Assembly (NCBI GenBank): GCA_023052935.1
Contig: CM041297.1
Location: 1,664,280 to 1,728,279 of the forward strand
Source of the DNA: Piezodorus guildinii
Lineage: Eukaryota > Arthropoda > Insecta > Hemiptera > Pentatomidae
Reading direction: 5' to 3'
DNA: 64,000 nt
The notes beneath the pieces are model-generated. The model worked only from the letters and a program-made list of their open reading frames with translations, did not search any database and was not told the origin of the DNA. The position numbers and the translations under genes were made by a program. Below, one piece after another: positions 17,476-27,935 of this stretch (its first letter is position 1; each line of letters starts with the position of its first letter).

Positions 17476-18257
17476 TTGGGTTGTGTCACATGAAATGTCC
17501 TCTTTTAAGGTAAAGGATTTTTATTAAAAATACGATATGAAAACTAGATAATTTTATTCGAAATATTTACCTTCTTTTTCTACACATTTTTCCCAACGTG
17601 ACACCAACTTTTTTATCCCAGAACTGAAAAACTCTAAGCTTTGAAGTGAAACTAAATCTGAAAACACACTTTTCACTTGATCAACATTTTCAAAAAGTTT
17701 TCCCTTGACGAAGTTGTCTAAATTCCTGAACAGGTGGTAATCTGTTGGAGACAAGTCGGGAGAATATGGTGGGTGCGGAAGAACTTCGTAGTCCAGTTCT
17801 TTCAATTTTTGCACGGTATGTTTGAAACGAGGTACCCGTGTGTCGAACTTTTTTACTTTCCCAATACACATTAAATGACTGAAAACGGTAGATGCACTTG
17901 CATTTAGTTGTGCTGAGCGTCCTTTAACTGTTTGGTGTGGGTTTCCTCCTACTGTATGTTTGAGGACATCGTTGTCTATTACGGACGGAGGTCTACCTCG
18001 GGGCAAGTTTGAATGACCGAGTTTGAACTCGTACAAAAATATTACTCGAAAATCGTGTTTTCCCATGTTCATATTTGGAGGTATACTTAAAAGTGGGTAA
18101 TTGATTGGGAAGCTAATGCTTATAATACAAAGGTAGAGGATTAGTAACTGTTTACTTTAAATATGTAAACATTCGGAAGAAAACAACAGAGACCTGCAAA
18201 ATCCTTTATGCGTTTCAGAAACTTTAAAAAACGGATATTTCATGTGAAACAACCCAA
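17476..18257 (-). mobile_element. Internally deleted mariner element with intact terminal inverted repeats
   Basis: The ends TTGGGTTGTGTCACATGAAA and, inverted, TTTCATGTGAAACAACCCAA are flanked by TA on both sides (17474-17475, 18258-18259). The element is 782 bp, against about 1.3 kb for complete mariners. The TIRs match the remnant at 1148-1752. Both ends are preserved, so it could be mobilised in trans if a matching transposase exists. Confidence 0.9.
17554..18072 (-). pseudogene. Deleted mariner transposase with fused frame (172 codons)
   Basis: An open frame on the minus strand joins three pieces of a mariner transposase. These are the start (YEFKLGHS), the linker and second helix-turn-helix (LPRGRPPSV through STVFSHLMCIGKVKKFD), and the C-terminal part with HPPYSPDLSPTDYHLFRNLD and VSRWEKCVEKEGKYFE. 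Relative to the fragment at 1162-1542 the first HTH (AAEAARNIC...NERTIRRWF) is missing, and so is the central region holding the first two catalytic aspartates; only the PTDYHLF region with the third Asp remains. Both deletions keep the frame, but the product cannot be a working transposase; at most it could bind DNA. Confidence 0.85.
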
Positions 18258-18270
18258 TAAACCCAATTAA

Positions 18271-18271
<1 letters not shown>

Positions 18272-18330
<59 letters not shown>
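18272..18330. repeat. (TA)n microsatellite
   Basis: About 59 bp of pure TA repeat followed by AGAATAGAATAGAATAGA, at the 3' end of the LINE copy at 18331-19010 (tail position). Confidence 0.95.
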
Positions 18331-18335
<5 letters not shown>

Positions 18336-19010
18336 AGAATAGAATAGACTAGAAAAATAAACTTTATTCTGGGACAATGTCCCTTCAGAATAACATTGAT
18401 GGTCAAAATAATAATTTATATCTGGCCTAGAACAATATATAACTACATTTAAATAACAAAAGAAAGAAGAAAAAAATAAATAAAAGGTCATTGTGACATC
18501 TCTATGTACATATTCTAGAAATAAATAAATAAGAATCAACCTAAAATATATCTTTTACATCTCATTAAAGTATATAAACAAATCACCTCACATAAATAGG
18601 CATAATAAAAAATAAAGTTAGCTTATATCGGACTGGAGAAAAAGTAAATATTGGAAAAGGAGGGATTTAAATGATGGTAGGGAAGGAGCATGTCGGATGT
18701 TTGAAGGGAGAGTATTCCATAAGGCAGTGGAACGGGCTAAAAAGGATCAATCGTATTTTTTGGTTCTGTGGAGAGGAGTTTGGAGGTCAGTCAGACGCGA
18801 TCTTGTTTCCTGGTGATGGGTTGAGGATTTAAATACCAGAAGGCTGTAGACGTGAAATGGGTGGTGGGAGTTAATGATTTGATAAAGGAATGATCCAAGG
18901 AAATATTGTCTTCGAAAGGTTGGGGATAACCACTTTAACTCGTCGTAGAGGTGGGATACATGAGACCGTCTCGAGGTGCCGAACACAAATCTTAAAAAGC
19001 AATTCATAAT
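18331..19010 (-). pseudogene. CR1/L2-like non-LTR retrotransposon 3' end
   Basis: The minus strand encodes NCFLRFVFGTSRRSHVSHLY, DELKWLSPTFRRQYFLGSFLYQ and FKSSTHHQETRSRLTDLQTPLHRTKKYD, the C-terminal part of a reverse transcriptase of CR1/L2/Jockey type. It is related to the longer copy at 48376-49026. The coding part is followed by a 3' UTR with GTCCCAGAATAAAG and a tail of short TCTAT units. 5'-truncated and broken. Confidence 0.75.
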
Positions 19011-19640
19011 CATAGACGATATATATCAATATATATATAGACGAAACACATCAATATAATAATCCGCTTTGAGAGATTATTAGATTATAGCCGGGCAACA
19101 AGTACACCGGATCCCCCAGACCATTAGGTTCAGACCGTCTCGTTATCGACTGACTGAGCGCCTAATATCCGCAGGTCCCTGGAGGCGACATACGGCACCA
19201 TGTTCGCACATGTTCTCCTCCTCCGGGATCGCTCCCCAGCGACCTCTATTAGCGCAAACAGCAGCTGTTCCCCCGGCATTAGATCTCATTGTCTTGCAGA
19301 TGATCGGCTATCATAGTCTGCTCTGAATATTTTACAAGAGAGTCGAGGGTGGAGGGTTGTGGTTAGTTTCTAGCGCCCTTAACTGTTCCTAACTGCCGAG
19401 TCCCTTTGTAATGCTTGCGTCCTAATACCAACTTTAAAATATAAACAATGGCTATGTAATCGACACCTTTTATCTTTTAGTAACTATGCTTAGCAAAATT
19501 TAAAACGCTGCAAATTATTACACAAAGGTTTACGGTTTTCCTCATTACAGTAACCCTGCAATGGGTGCATTTATTTCTACGCGTACCATCTTGCGATACA
19601 AAGCGTATTTTTATTACATAATATAAATTATGTTACAGAA
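19011..19640. other. Interval without gene; GC-richer island 19080-19400
   Basis: About 19080-19400 is a high-complexity, GC-richer block with no copy elsewhere in the window and no convincing long frame. The rest is AT-rich. A conserved noncoding element is possible but not shown. Confidence 0.35.
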
Positions 19641-20190
19641 CATTTTTTTTTTTAAAACATAATTTATTGAAATTCACAACTGTACTCGAAAATATACATC
19701 AAGTAAATATGATATTAGAAAAATGACATGGAAGAGACTTGTAGAAGAACTACCCAATGGAAGCACTCCTGTAACTATTCTAAACTAGAAGGTCTCGGGG
19801 CCATCTCCTTTCCAGACGCCTCGGAGGATTGTCGGGAATTGAAGAGGAAGAAAGGATTGAAATTAGAGGATTAGGGTGGGAATGGAGTTTGTCATGAAAG
19901 GAATGGTATCTAGATCGGGCCAAAACAGCAACATACGGAATATTAAGGTCTTTGTGGATCAGTTTATTAGTTACAAAATAAGGAGCATTGAGGATTTTAC
20001 GAAGGATTTTGGATTGTAGGGATTGGATACAGGAAGAATTTGATGGTTTAGTAGAGCCCCAAAGCTCTACTCCGTAAGTCCATATAGGCATCTAGATGAG
20101 CCTTTTGTAGTTAAGCGGAAGATTGGAACGTTTGTCTAGTAAGTGTTGAAGTAGTCGAAAACGTCGTGCAGTTTCTTGTCGTTGTTACAG
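19641..20190 (-). pseudogene. Jockey-like LINE 3' end
   Basis: The minus strand encodes WTYGVELWGSTKPSNSS, IQSLQSKILRKILNAPYFV, NKLIHKDLNIPYVA and SHPNPLISILSSSSIPDNP, ending PPRRLERRWPRDLLV, open at 19780-20091. The 3' UTR ends in a T-run (A tail on this strand) at about 19647-19656. Same family as 12050-12925. Confidence 0.85.
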
Positions 20191-20590
20191 AACATTAAGT
20201 TACAGAATATAAAAAATTGTATAATAATAACTGGTAATAAAAGTAAATAAAACTAATAAATATAAACTGATAAATTATTCATTTGTTATAACGAATTAAC
20301 AAAATAATACTAACTAATTGACTAAACAAAGAAACCAGCAACAAATAATAAATAATTCATTTTTTGTTACTAATAACGAAATAATACAAACTAACTAACT
20401 AATTGACTAGTATTAGTAACAGTGAAAGTAAATAAAATAAAATTAATAACGAGTTATTGCCTGTTGCTATTTCTCTAATTCTGCATAGTCCACCCGGTCC
20501 ACAAATTCATCATATTTTGAAAAATATTTTGTGAGAAGGTCACACTTCGAAGGCGGCCATTGGTCTCCGTTAAGTAGCTTTATTATTTTA
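20190..20590. repeat. AT-rich interval with imperfect tandem duplication
   Basis: Two degenerate units share AATTATTCATTTGTTA / AATAATTCATTTTTTGTTAC and ACTAACTAATTGACTA (about 20270-20335 and 20345-20420). No coding frame. Confidence 0.45.
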
Positions 20591-20594
20591 AAAT

Positions 20595-21415
20595 CTATAC
20601 TAATATTATAGAGCTGGAGAGTTTGTTTGTTTGTTTGTTTGAACGCGCTAATCTCAGAAACTACTGGTTCAAATTGAAAAATTCTTTTTGTGTTGGATAG
20701 TCCATTTATCGAGGAAGGTTATAGGCTATATAACATCACGCTGCAACCAATAGGAGCGAAGAATCAGTTGAAAATCTAGGAAAAAACGAGAGAAATTAAC
20801 CTCGCATCCCAATGATTCCAAATGATTTATCTTTTAATCTTAAAATAGTTCAATTTTCCGTTAAGTTATCTTTTGCCGAAACAATTAATAAACCACATGG
20901 GCAAATATTTAAACACCTAGGAATCGATTTACGTCAAGATCGGGTTGCGGAGAAAATCATTTACATATTCTGTCACAATAAAACCAAAATAAAACCAAAA
21001 ATACCTTTTACGCAGAAGTACTTTAAAATATTGGGTTGTCATTACCTCACCCGCCGTACTCTCCTGACATTGCTCCTTCGGATTTTTATATTTTCCGTTC
21101 CCTCGAAAATTTTCTACTAGCGAAATCCTAAGCTTTAGAAGATGACGTCAAAACGGTCTTTTTATAGTTCTTCAGGAGTAAGGACAGTGATAGTTAGAAA
21201 GGAAGGGATAATGGACCTTGCAAGCCATTGGGAAAGGGCAATCGCTAACGGTGATAACTATTTTGTAGATTAAATGAATACATTTTAAGCTGTTCATCAA
21301 TTTTAATTTTGCCCTAATATCTCTACCAACTTCCCGGACAACCCAATATATTCTTTTAATAGCGATCATAATAACGGAAATTGACGCAGACGAAGTTGCG
21401 AGCAACAGCTAGTAA
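20595..21415 (+). repeat. Dispersed element starting CTATACTAATATTATAGAGC, interrupted by a mariner MITE
   Basis: It begins with a block containing GTTTGTTTGTTTGTTTGAAC and GCTAATCTCAGAAACTACTGG, then GGTTATAGGCTATATAACATC. It ends with GACGAAGTTGCGAGCAACAGCTAG. This start and end set is familiar to me from a non-autonomous, possibly Helitron-like repeat common in arthropod genomes; that assignment is from memory and not proven. The interior holds no intact coding frame. Confidence 0.5.
21031..21346 (+). mobile_element. Short mariner-derived element (316 bp) with TA duplication
   Basis: TIRs TTGGGTTGTC and GACAACCCAA are flanked by TA at 21029-21030 and 21347-21348. The interior retains a mariner transposase piece in + orientation, PYSPDIAPSDFYIFRSLENF (about 21055-21115), i.e. 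the region of the third catalytic Asp. Most of the coding region is lost. The TIR differs from that of the 17476 element after TTGGGTTGT. Confidence 0.85.
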
Positions 21416-21444
21416 CTATATAAGGGTATAACTGTTATACTTAC

Positions 21445-21690
21445 CCATGATCCAGGGTTCAAACTCCCAGGTGGCCATAGGATTTTTTAACTGGAGTAAA
21501 AAATCCTTAGTTACGCCGTCCTTCGGAGGGGACGTTAAAAGTTCCTCCCGAGCCTGGACGATGTCAGGTCTTCGTTAAAGAACCCTATCCTAATTAAACC
21601 TGGATAGACAAAATTTAGGACTTTCACTGTAGCATCGTCCGATTAGCCACAGCAGTATAAAGGAACTTTAAATAAATAAAGAAACAACTG
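21445..21690 (+). mobile_element. SINE S1, plus-strand copy
   Basis: The B-box-like GGGTTCAAACTCC is near the start, followed by the conserved SINE body and a tail CTTTAAATAAATAAAG. The A-box end of the tRNA head is missing or diverged. Confidence 0.8.
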
Positions 21691-22120
21691 TATTATACTG
21701 TAACAAGTTTTAAATTTTCCCGCTCTGTTTAAGTCCGCCCGGTGTCTTGAAGTTTAACTTAATCCAATATAAGTGAACGTACAGTGTCGCTGCCTATGAT
21801 GAGTAGCGATGAGATAGAGGGACCCTCCAACTTTAAGCCATTCCCGTAGGAAGCCTCTTCCCGAATACATGAATGGAAGAACATTAGTGTAATAACCAGA
21901 AGCAGTTTTAGGCGATTTTTTATTTAATTTTTTTTCCGTTATATTATTTTATACCAATTCGGAGACAGCGGTAAGCATCCTATGTTAATTTTTCTTTAAA
22001 GATTTTTTTGGTTTTAAAACTAATTATTATTTATTACTTTTAATTGGTGTAATGATATAATTTTCTACCGTATTACTTAAATCTTGTATGCCGCTTGTTG
22101 AAGAAAATAAACTATAGAAC
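21691..22120. other. Interval without recognised features
   Basis: AT-rich, no coding sequence or known repeat seen. Confidence 0.35.
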
Positions 22121-22587
22121 TTGAATTAATTTATTTATAATCAAGGATCTTAAACCACGAAACCATGCCACAATACCACCACAATAAGTAAATATGCAGG
22201 GAAAAGAAAAGTCGTGAAAATGTCTTGAGAAAGAACTCTAGTAGCTCTTCAATAACTATTTTAAGGCAGCAGGTCCCGAAACCACCTTCTTTTCAATCGC
22301 CTCGGAGGGTTATCATGAATACTAAGGAAGATAGCTTACGGACAAGTGGGTTTGTGTTGGCAGGGAGTTTAGAATGAAAATAGGTATATTATATTATAGG
22401 TATATTAAGGTCATTATGGAGGAATTGATTTGTGATGGGGACTTCTGGATTTTGGATTGTAAGGACTGGATGCGGGAGGAATAAGATAGCCAAGTAGAGT
22501 CAGAAAGGTCGGCTCCATATGTCCAAATAGGTCTAATAATAGTGAGGTAAATGAGTATTTTGTAACAAACTTCGTAAAATTTGAAAA
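22121..22587 (-). pseudogene. Jockey-like LINE 3' end, diverged
   Basis: The minus strand carries LTIIRPIWTYGADLSDSTWLS and IQSLQSKIQKS with frame breaks, then the family 3' UTR. It joins a family A start at 22588. Confidence 0.75.
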
Positions 22588-22645
22588 TCTGGTGCGGGCA
22601 ACACACGACTATCATTTACATCGGCTGTTAAAATCAATTTAAGAA
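22588..22645 (+). repeat. Family A 5' terminal fragment
   Basis: TCTGGTGCGGGCAACACACG is followed by a diverged continuation; only about 60 bp resemble the family. Confidence 0.65.
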
Positions 22646-22715
22646 CAAATAAACAAACTAATTTTTTTTTAAACGTTAAATAAAATATATAGCCGTTCTT
22701 TATCAATGATATATA

Positions 22716-22723
22716 TATATATA

Positions 22724-22759
<36 letters not shown>

Positions 22760-23059
22760 TACCACTACAACCCATGAAGGGTCTTGGGCTCAGTACATAT
22801 AGAGATTAGTACTGTTTCTAGGCCAACGGCAGTGCAATGAGGTGATTAGGCCTTAATCCCGCTCAGCCGCCAGGTTTTCCCCAATTAATTTGGGTACCCA
22901 CTTTATGAGGCTGGGTCTGCCCCAGGAGGGTCTCCATTCCCTAGGGTCGCCCCCCGACTGAATTAACAGAATAAATAATATTCTGCCACAGCCGGGATTC
23001 GAACCCATGACCCGGAGCACAGCAGACTAGCGCCCTATCCACTAGACCACACCGCTCCC
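22716..23059 (-). mobile_element. tRNA-derived SINE (family S2) with 15-bp target-site duplication
   Basis: On the minus strand the head has A-box-like TGGTCTAGTGGATAGGGCG and B-box GGTTCGAATCCC, typical of a tRNA-derived SINE, followed by a 230-bp body. The 3' tail is a T-run of about 27 followed by (AT)n. Both ends are flanked by TATCAATGATATATA (22701-22715 and 23060-23074). It is distinct in sequence from family S1. Confidence 0.9.
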
Positions 23060-23074
23060 TATCAATGATATATA

Positions 23075-23640
23075 GAACTTTATTTATTCGTATATATTAC
23101 AATTTGTCATAATAGACAATAATAATATTGCTACAGGATCTCATTTATACAATATTTATAATATAAACAAAAGTCAGGTCAAATTTCATAAAATAAAATT
23201 AAAATAAATAAACGTATACAATAACAAAATTTGTAGACAAAATAAATACAAATAAATGAAGTTAACAAATAAATAAACAAAAAATGTCACATTCATACCT
23301 ATGTACAATATTAACATCAGCTAGGGAACCCCGGATGGGGATTGTCCCCCCATTTAAAGGACAAGCAGAGTCCAAAGGATCCCAGCGCCTCCCTCTTAGC
23401 CACATCACTGGTGAGAGCCAGCGGAAGCTAAGTGAGGGCGCCACACCCACAATCACACCACGAGAGTAAGAACTCCACCAAATATATTGACAAAACATCT
23501 CAGGGCCACTGCCGTTTCAACCTTCTAGGTGGGTTGTATGGATGAGTGTAGCTGGATAGGGATTGTGCTAGAGGATTAGGATGATGAATGAGGTTCGGTG
23601 GAATTTGTAAAATTTGGATGGAATCAGGTCTGAAATAAAT
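23075..23640. other. Mixed interval: LINE tail-like sequence and a GC-richer block
   Basis: 23075-23210 resembles, inverted, the T-rich insert at 10130-10345. About 23320-23470 is a GC-richer block with short open frames on both strands and no recognised family. About 23500-23640 is G-rich and resembles parts of LINE 3' regions, but I cannot assign it. Confidence 0.35.
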
Positions 23641-23644
23641 GGAA

Positions 23645-24005
23645 TTTATCAATGATAGAAAGATGATATTGTATATTTATTTAAATCTTCAAAATTTAAA
23701 GTGCTTCAGAGAAAGAAAATTTAAACAATGGGGCATTTAAGGCCTGTCCAACTGTTTCAATTATTATGAAACTTATATAACATCGAAGTCCATTATATTT
23801 TATATCTATATAGCGAGCTTAATTGAAAAAGCTCAAGATAATGTAAATTTAAGTTTTATACCATTTACCATTTTCGAGCTTGGCTTACCACGGGCTACAC
23901 GTAACGGCACAAAAGGCACAGAACCCTGAAACGTTTATTTAGGTTGAAAATTGTAATGGATCATTTCAAGATCACAATACTTTCCCTAGTAAGCAAATAT
24001 TATAT
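23645..24005 (+). repeat. Family A, diverged fragment
   Basis: Recognisable blocks include GCTTCAGAGAAAGAAAATTT, GGCATTTAAGGCCTGTC and TATATAGCGAGCTTAAT, with an end resembling CAATACTTTCCCTAGTAAG. Older than the other copies. Confidence 0.6.
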
Positions 24006-24439
24006 CTTTAACTTGATGGTCCTAAGCCCTAATTCTTGTATTTTAAATTAAAATAATTTCTCTAATTTTTATTTATTTAAGTTTAAATGCGAAAAATTTA
24101 ACCGTTAAAATATTTTAGAAAGTTATTCCTGAACGGTTTTGGCTCATTGAAGAACGAGTTGAGAAAATCGATATATCAACATCTCATTAGGAAGAGACCT
24201 CTTTGCATTTACGTGCTGAATAGTTGGCAGCACTGCCTCGTCTATAATTGGCTCAACAAGTCCTAAACTTTCAGAACGAGTATCTTTTTTTTTTTTAAGT
24301 CATTTTTATAGTTAAAGTATTTACTGATAATATTTATAAATATTTTTGCCTCTTTCCTCCTTTAGTTAGTAAAATCAAGTTCATTTATCTGTTTTTTATC
24401 AATGATAAAATGTTATGGTTAACATCTTCCAGTCAACAA
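24006..24439. other. AT-rich interval, nothing recognised
   Basis: No coding frame; includes a T11 run near 24285. Confidence 0.35.
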
Positions 24440-24640
24440 TGCTAAATGTATTTTAAAGGAAGACAATTTAAATTATCTGCATCGAAGCCATGTCGGATTA
24501 TTTCAATGAAATGATCGTTAGAAATGTTATAGAAAATCGTAAAAAAGTGCAAAATGCATGTTATTAAGTGGCTCTTCTGGTTGGCCGATTTTTATGTAAA
24601 AGTTGCTGTGACATCTCAGGCATACTAAATTTTTAAATTT
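24440..24640 (+). repeat. Family A, diverged inner fragment
   Basis: It contains GGTGCAAAATGCATG-like and GGCTCTTCTGGTTGGCC blocks and ACATCTCAGGCATA, matching the middle of family A with many substitutions. Confidence 0.55.
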
Positions 24641-24644
24641 ATTT

Positions 24645-26075
24645 TTTGTTTCAGTAATTAGGTGGCGGCGATCTTCTGGGTGGCGGGTGCGTTGCCATAA
24701 TGTTCTGGCTCGGCGTTTGGTGTTGAGGTTTGTCAGGTGTTGTGGCAAATAGCTTTTGTTAGGAATTATTTGGGATTGCTTGGGATAGGAGGCGGTCCAG
24801 GCAGCTTGTTGATTTGAGGAGTAAGGAGATCGTATCCAGAAGATTTACGGAGAGGAAGCATTTAAGAAGATATTTGACCTCAGAGGGATGATTGCTTTAA
24901 GTGGTAAGGAAATTGGTATCGGTGACGTAAGGAACTCTTCAACTATTGCAGTATGGGTTGGATTGAGATCAGAATGAGGAGTGAATACCTTAGGAAAGGT
25001 GTAGTGCAAATTCCTGGGTCCTTCTTTGTCAGAAGCAGCCCAGGAATTATCACTACGCCGGAGAGGATGGGATATCTGGGGGGATTTAGAATTCTCTTCG
25101 TGACAAATCGTCACGAGTCGAGAGAGAGGAGAGGTAGGAATTGTAGGATCGGTGAACGAAATATCGCCTACTCCCGCTTTAATTGTTACAATGAAAGTTA
25201 TAGGAGTGGCGATCTGCTGGGTGACGGATGCGTTAGTCATAATTTTCAGCTCGGCGTTTGGAGTGGATTAGGTCTAGGAGGTGTGTGGTAAATGGCTTTT
25301 ATAAGCAATTATTTGGGATTTCTTGGGATAGGAGGCGGTCCAGGCAGCTTGTTGAATAGCGGTTTTAAAGGAATATACGGCATCATCAAGGTCATTTGGG
25401 GTTTCGAGAATCACTCTGAGGTCAATATTATTGGTGAGGATTTCGCGGAAGAGGTTCCAGTTTACAGGGCCTCCAATGAATGAGGGTGGGACAGGTTTAG
25501 GAATAGATTTTATGGATATATTTAGGATCAATGGACTATGATCAGAGGATAGTTCATCAAGGCGAGCTATGGAAAAGTTCCGAGATCCTAATCCGCTTTT
25601 GGGCAGTAGGTAGGGGAAGTGGGAGGTAGGAGATGAAAGCGTTGGGAGTTGAGTGCAGACTGCAATGTCCGTTCCACGAGAATTAGTGGTTCTGGAACCC
25701 CATTGTTGATGCTTGGCGTTTAAGTCTACGCCCAAAATGAAGTGGTTCCCCAAGGAGTTGAGGAAAGATCTAAATTGGGCAGAGGTAATAAGGGGTGTTA
25801 TGGAGACAGTATGCTGATGCGATGATGAGCGGAAATGAAAAGGTTTTGATTATAATGGAAGTTGCTTGTAGGTAATCGTGGGCGGGAAGTGGGTCTAAGT
25901 TATGGAAGAGGGATCGGTGGATAATGACAGCAGTACCGGACTGGGCTTTGCCGTCTGGATGGCCTGTCCGGGAAGTTGGGTATCGTGGTATTTTGAAGCA
26001 CTGTTTAGTGGTTAGTCCAGTTTCAGTAACGAGTGAAACGTCATGGTTTTTGTCTTGCAGTACGGCTCATACTAA
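24645..26075 (-). pseudogene. Jockey-like LINE endonuclease region, broken and partly duplicated
   Basis: From right to left on the minus strand: a piece with VSLVTETGLTTKQCFKIPRY and a GTAVIIHRSLFHNL-type segment (about 26050-25860), then FILGVDLNAKHQQWGSRTT and LDELSSDHSPLILNI (open at 25274-25753). This is the apurinic-type endonuclease order; the VDLNAKH and SDH motifs are the catalytic Asn and Asp-His region. Further left are linker remnants, including RRARTLWQRTRHPEDRRHL at 24740-24650. The stretch 24655-24810 is a duplicate of about 25195-25355 (shared ATTTGGGATT...GGATAGGAGGCGGTCCAGGC). No RT follows, so this is a dead fragment of the family whose 3' ends occur elsewhere here. Confidence 0.75.
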
Positions 26076-26079
26076 AACT

Positions 26080-26795
26080 TTTACGTAAGACTTTATTTTC
26101 GTAAACATTGAGGTCTTGTTCATTTGGCATTCCTGAACATTGGCCCTATGAGTTCCACAGAGTGGAGACTTTTGTGTACCTAGGATCCGAAATTAATTCC
26201 AGGAACGTGTATCTCAGGATATCAGCAGACGAATCAATAGTGCAAACAGATGCTTCCACTTCCTATCCAAGCATTTTAGGAGCAAAAACCTTTCCTCCAG
26301 TACAAAAATTAATCTTTACAAGACCCTGGTACGTCCAGTGCTCACCTATGGATTAGAGGCATGGGCAAGTACTAAAGCGGACGAGAACAGGCTATTAATA
26401 TTCGAAAGACAGGTGCTCGGAGAATGTTCGGAGCAGTAAGAGAAGGAGAAGTCTGGAGGAAAAGAAAAAACAGAGAGCTCTACAACATCTTTAAGGATGC
26501 TGATCGTCGTTAAGATTATAAAGTTAGGACGACTCCGATGGGCCGGCCATGTGGCTCGAATGAGTGATTCTGAGATTCCAAAGAAGATACTGACAGAAGA
26601 GGTGCACCGAGCAAGGAGAGTGGGCGACCCAAAACAAGATGTCTGGATGGTGTAGGGATGGATGCAAGGAGCCTGATCAACATAAAGAACTGGATTGCTG
26701 CAGCACAAGACAGAGCCGTCTGGCGGAGGCTGCTAGGAGAGGCCTAGACTCGATAACGGGTTGTTGCGCCGAATATGTATGTATGTATGTTCATT
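26080..26795 (+). pseudogene. Non-LTR RT C-terminal remnant ending in TATG repeats
   Basis: Pieces in changing frames read FVYLGSEINS, a KNLSSSTKINLYKT-like stretch, TLVRPVLTYGLEAWASTKAD and LLIFERQVLG, then MGRPCGSNE and a C-terminal RLDGVGMDARSLINIKNW-type end. These are typical of the thumb/C-terminal region of RTE-like or related RTs found in insect repeats. It ends GAATATGTATGTATGTATGT. Frameshifted and 5'-truncated. Confidence 0.7.
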
Positions 26796-26954
26796 TTGCA
26801 AAGTAAGCAGCCAACCTTTGAACAACCGTCCAGAGAATATAGTTTTGTATATTTTAGCCATCAGGTTTCTTTATAGTTTTTTTTTTATTATTTTTAATTT
26901 GAAAAAAAAAACTACATAACATTAAAGCTCATTTAATCATTTTTACATTAAGGT

Positions 26955-27935
26955 ATTGTGTCAGAATTGAAGAATGAAAATAAATTCAGACAAATCACAC
27001 CAAATCACCTTTACTCTTCGTCGTAAACCAATGACATCCTGTCCAACAGTATCCTTTAATAATATTCCGTACTATAGACTGAACCGACAAGAAACTGCCC
27101 GCCAATTTCGATTACTTCAACATTTACTTGTCAAACGTTCCAACCTCCCACTTAACTACAAAAGACTCCTCTACATGACTATTGTCATATTTAGCAATCA
27201 CTAGCATTTATGATCATATGTTTAAAATAGTCTATGAGTTCTATTTATGTCAATTTATTGAACTTAATTAAGTAAAGAATAATGGAACGCTTGCTGACAC
27301 CGGAACGCTTGGATCTGGACCCCAACTCGAAAGGAGCTTCTCAGAAATTCAGTCATTGTTTGAAGACTTTTGAGAATTTTATAATCGCATCAAAGTGCTA
27401 CGTATACAGTGGCCGTAGAAGCACTCACTAAACTATACGTCAAGTCTTATTTCTGAAGGTATTCTTTATAACAACTATCATAAGGCCTATATGGACTTAC
27501 GGAGTTGAGCTTTGGGGTTCAACTAAACCATTAAATTCTTTCCGTATCCAATCCTTACAATTCAAAATTCTTTCTAAAATACTCAACGCTCCATACTTTG
27601 TCACAAATAAACTCATTCATTAAGACCTAAATGTTCCATTTGTTGCTGATCTGCCCCGAACCAGATATCACTCCTTCCATACCATAAAGAACTCTTCTCC
27701 CACTCTAACTCGCTAGTTTCAATCCTTGCTTCCTCTTCGATTCCTTACAATCCTCCGAGGCGTCTGAAAATAATATGGCCTCGAGATCTTCTAGTTTAGA
27801 ATAGTTACAGGAGTGCTACCATTGGGTAGTTATTCTACGAGTCTTTTTAATGTAATTTTTCTTTCATCATATTTACTAGTTGCATTATGAAGTACAGTTG
27901 TAAATTTCAATAAATAATGTTTAAAAAAATATATA
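26955..27935 (+). pseudogene. Jockey-like LINE 3' region in two pieces
   Basis: 26955-27200 encodes MKINSDKSHQITFTLRRKP and YRLNRQETARQFRLLQHLL, ending SNLPLNYKRLLYMTIV. After about 240 bp of unrelated sequence, 27440-27935 continues with RPIWTYGVELWGSTKP-like, KLIH and SHSNSL-like segments and the family 3' UTR to an A-run. The 240-bp interruption lies exactly where IIRP should follow, so it is an insertion or rearrangement. Confidence 0.8.

Noticed and set aside
20812..21120. 102-codon open frame
   Set aside because: Crosses the junction between the dispersed repeat and the mariner derivative; the mariner piece is read in a wrong frame, so the frame is accidental.
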